This document shows positions 63,541 to 64,000 of a DNA stretch of 64,000 bases, piece by piece. Under the pieces are notes generated by a model. The model ran no database searches. It saw only the letters and a list, made by a program, of their open reading frames with translations, and was not told the origin of the DNA. Location: the NCBI GenBank assembly GCA_943788145.1, contig CALSPD010000014.1, positions 62,001-126,000 of the forward strand. Direction: 5' to 3'. Position numbers and translations under genes: made by a program. Origin of the DNA: an uncultured Flavobacteriales bacterium. GTDB lineage: Bacteria > Bacteroidota > Bacteroidia > Flavobacteriales_G > Salibacteraceae. Position 1 is the first letter of the stretch; every line of letters begins with the position of its first letter.

Positions 63541-64000
63541 TGAGAATTCAAAGGCGCAATTGCATTTTGATCATTTCTCCGTTTCCGGAAGCGTTCAAAA
63601 CTTTAGCCCTACGTGGAAAACAATTGCAAACTTTAATGCACAGACACTAATGGACATGGTTTACTTTAGTTTGGAATAAAATCAGAAGAAGTGAGATTTA
63701 GAAATTGGAAAGGATGAAGGTTTACGAATCGGTTGTTGCAACACTTATGAAACTCGCCATTGTCATTATTGTGGATAATATACCCTTGAACAAGCCTTTG
63801 ATGTGCATATTGACGTCAACACTTTAAACTATCTAAACACTAAATTGACTTTATTTAAAGTTACCTGCAAGCCTAAAAGACGACACAACAAATATGAACG
63901 ACAGAAATAAACATAAAGAAACGGGACAAATAAACCTGTAATACCCCCCATCTTTAGGACAGGAATCAGTCAAAGTTAAGATATGATTTGGTTCATTATT
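63541..64000. other. Gene-free end of window
   Basis: No reading frame longer than about 60 codons has coding character. The region is AT-rich. It includes the palindrome ACTTTA-TT-TAAAGT (63848-63861) and a run of six C near 63944. It may be the promoter region of a gene beyond the window. Confidence 0.6.

Noticed and set aside
63714-63827. 37-codon frame near the window end
   Set aside because: Too short, no homology recognised, no promoter seen.
63900-64000. Possible insertion-sequence end (six-C run and GGACAGG)
   Set aside because: Looks faintly like transposon termini but no inverted partner, target duplication or transposase frame is visible in the window.

Overview
The window looks like the chromosome of a free-living member of the Bacteroidota, probably close to Flavobacteriales/Cryomorphaceae-type marine bacteria. 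The evidence is: many secreted proteins ending in type IX secretion (T9SS) sorting domains of both type A and type B (gliding-motility-associated C-terminus); bshA (bacillithiol synthesis); an S46 dipeptidyl peptidase; head-GIN (DUF2807) proteins; DUF5606, DUF6702 and MauE-type families; and promoters of the Bacteroidota pattern TTTG-N17-23-TAnnTTTG. No rRNA, tRNA, CRISPR array or complete insertion sequence was recognised.

Layout. 1-2.1 kb (minus): an envelope operon of two monohaem-type lipoproteins with unusual CX4CH/CX5CH haem motifs, an OB-fold protein and a YceI protein that runs off the window. 2.3-12.2 kb (plus): three giant paralogous surface proteins built of 8-9 Ig-like repeats with a type-B T9SS domain. 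12.3-17.0 kb: an alpha/beta hydrolase, an EamA transporter and a frameshifted lectin-domain type-B adhesin. 17.1-19.8 kb: Hsp15-like S4 protein, glycosyltransferase, DUF6702 and DUF5606 proteins. 19.9-25.5 kb (minus): two translationally coupled secreted subtilases. 25.5-29.6 kb: HsdR-N-like protein, holA, rsmG, an ECF sigma factor, GT2 and a small membrane protein. 29.8-34 kb: a GH3/serine-hydrolase fusion and bshA. 33.9-37.5 kb: four tiny Cys-rich lipoproteins around a MauE/thioredoxin-like protein and a serine hydrolase. 37.6-47.1 kb: MORN and head-GIN proteins, pepE, T9SS proteins, S46 peptidase (DPP11-like), SpmA-SpmB fusion and yaaA.

47.2-59.8 kb is the most unusual part. It carries an ECF sigma factor, a FecR-type anti-sigma, two surface proteins built of about 16-residue repeats (one with an STN domain), a head-GIN lipoprotein and a TonB-dependent receptor. 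A near-identical 28-bp promoter-like element lies upstream of the anti-sigma gene and of the head-GIN gene, suggesting one sigma-controlled cell-surface regulon. Most genes in this stretch are broken by single-base +1 insertions or in-frame TAA codons. The strong insertion bias, mostly in short base runs, makes sequencing or assembly error at least as likely as real decay.

59.8-61 kb is gene-free and holds two 304-bp direct copies around long inverted repeats. 61-63.5 kb carries rseP and dxr. The last 0.5 kb has no recognisable gene. Essential or housekeeping genes (holA, rsmG, bshA, DEAD-box helicase, rseP, dxr) are all intact.
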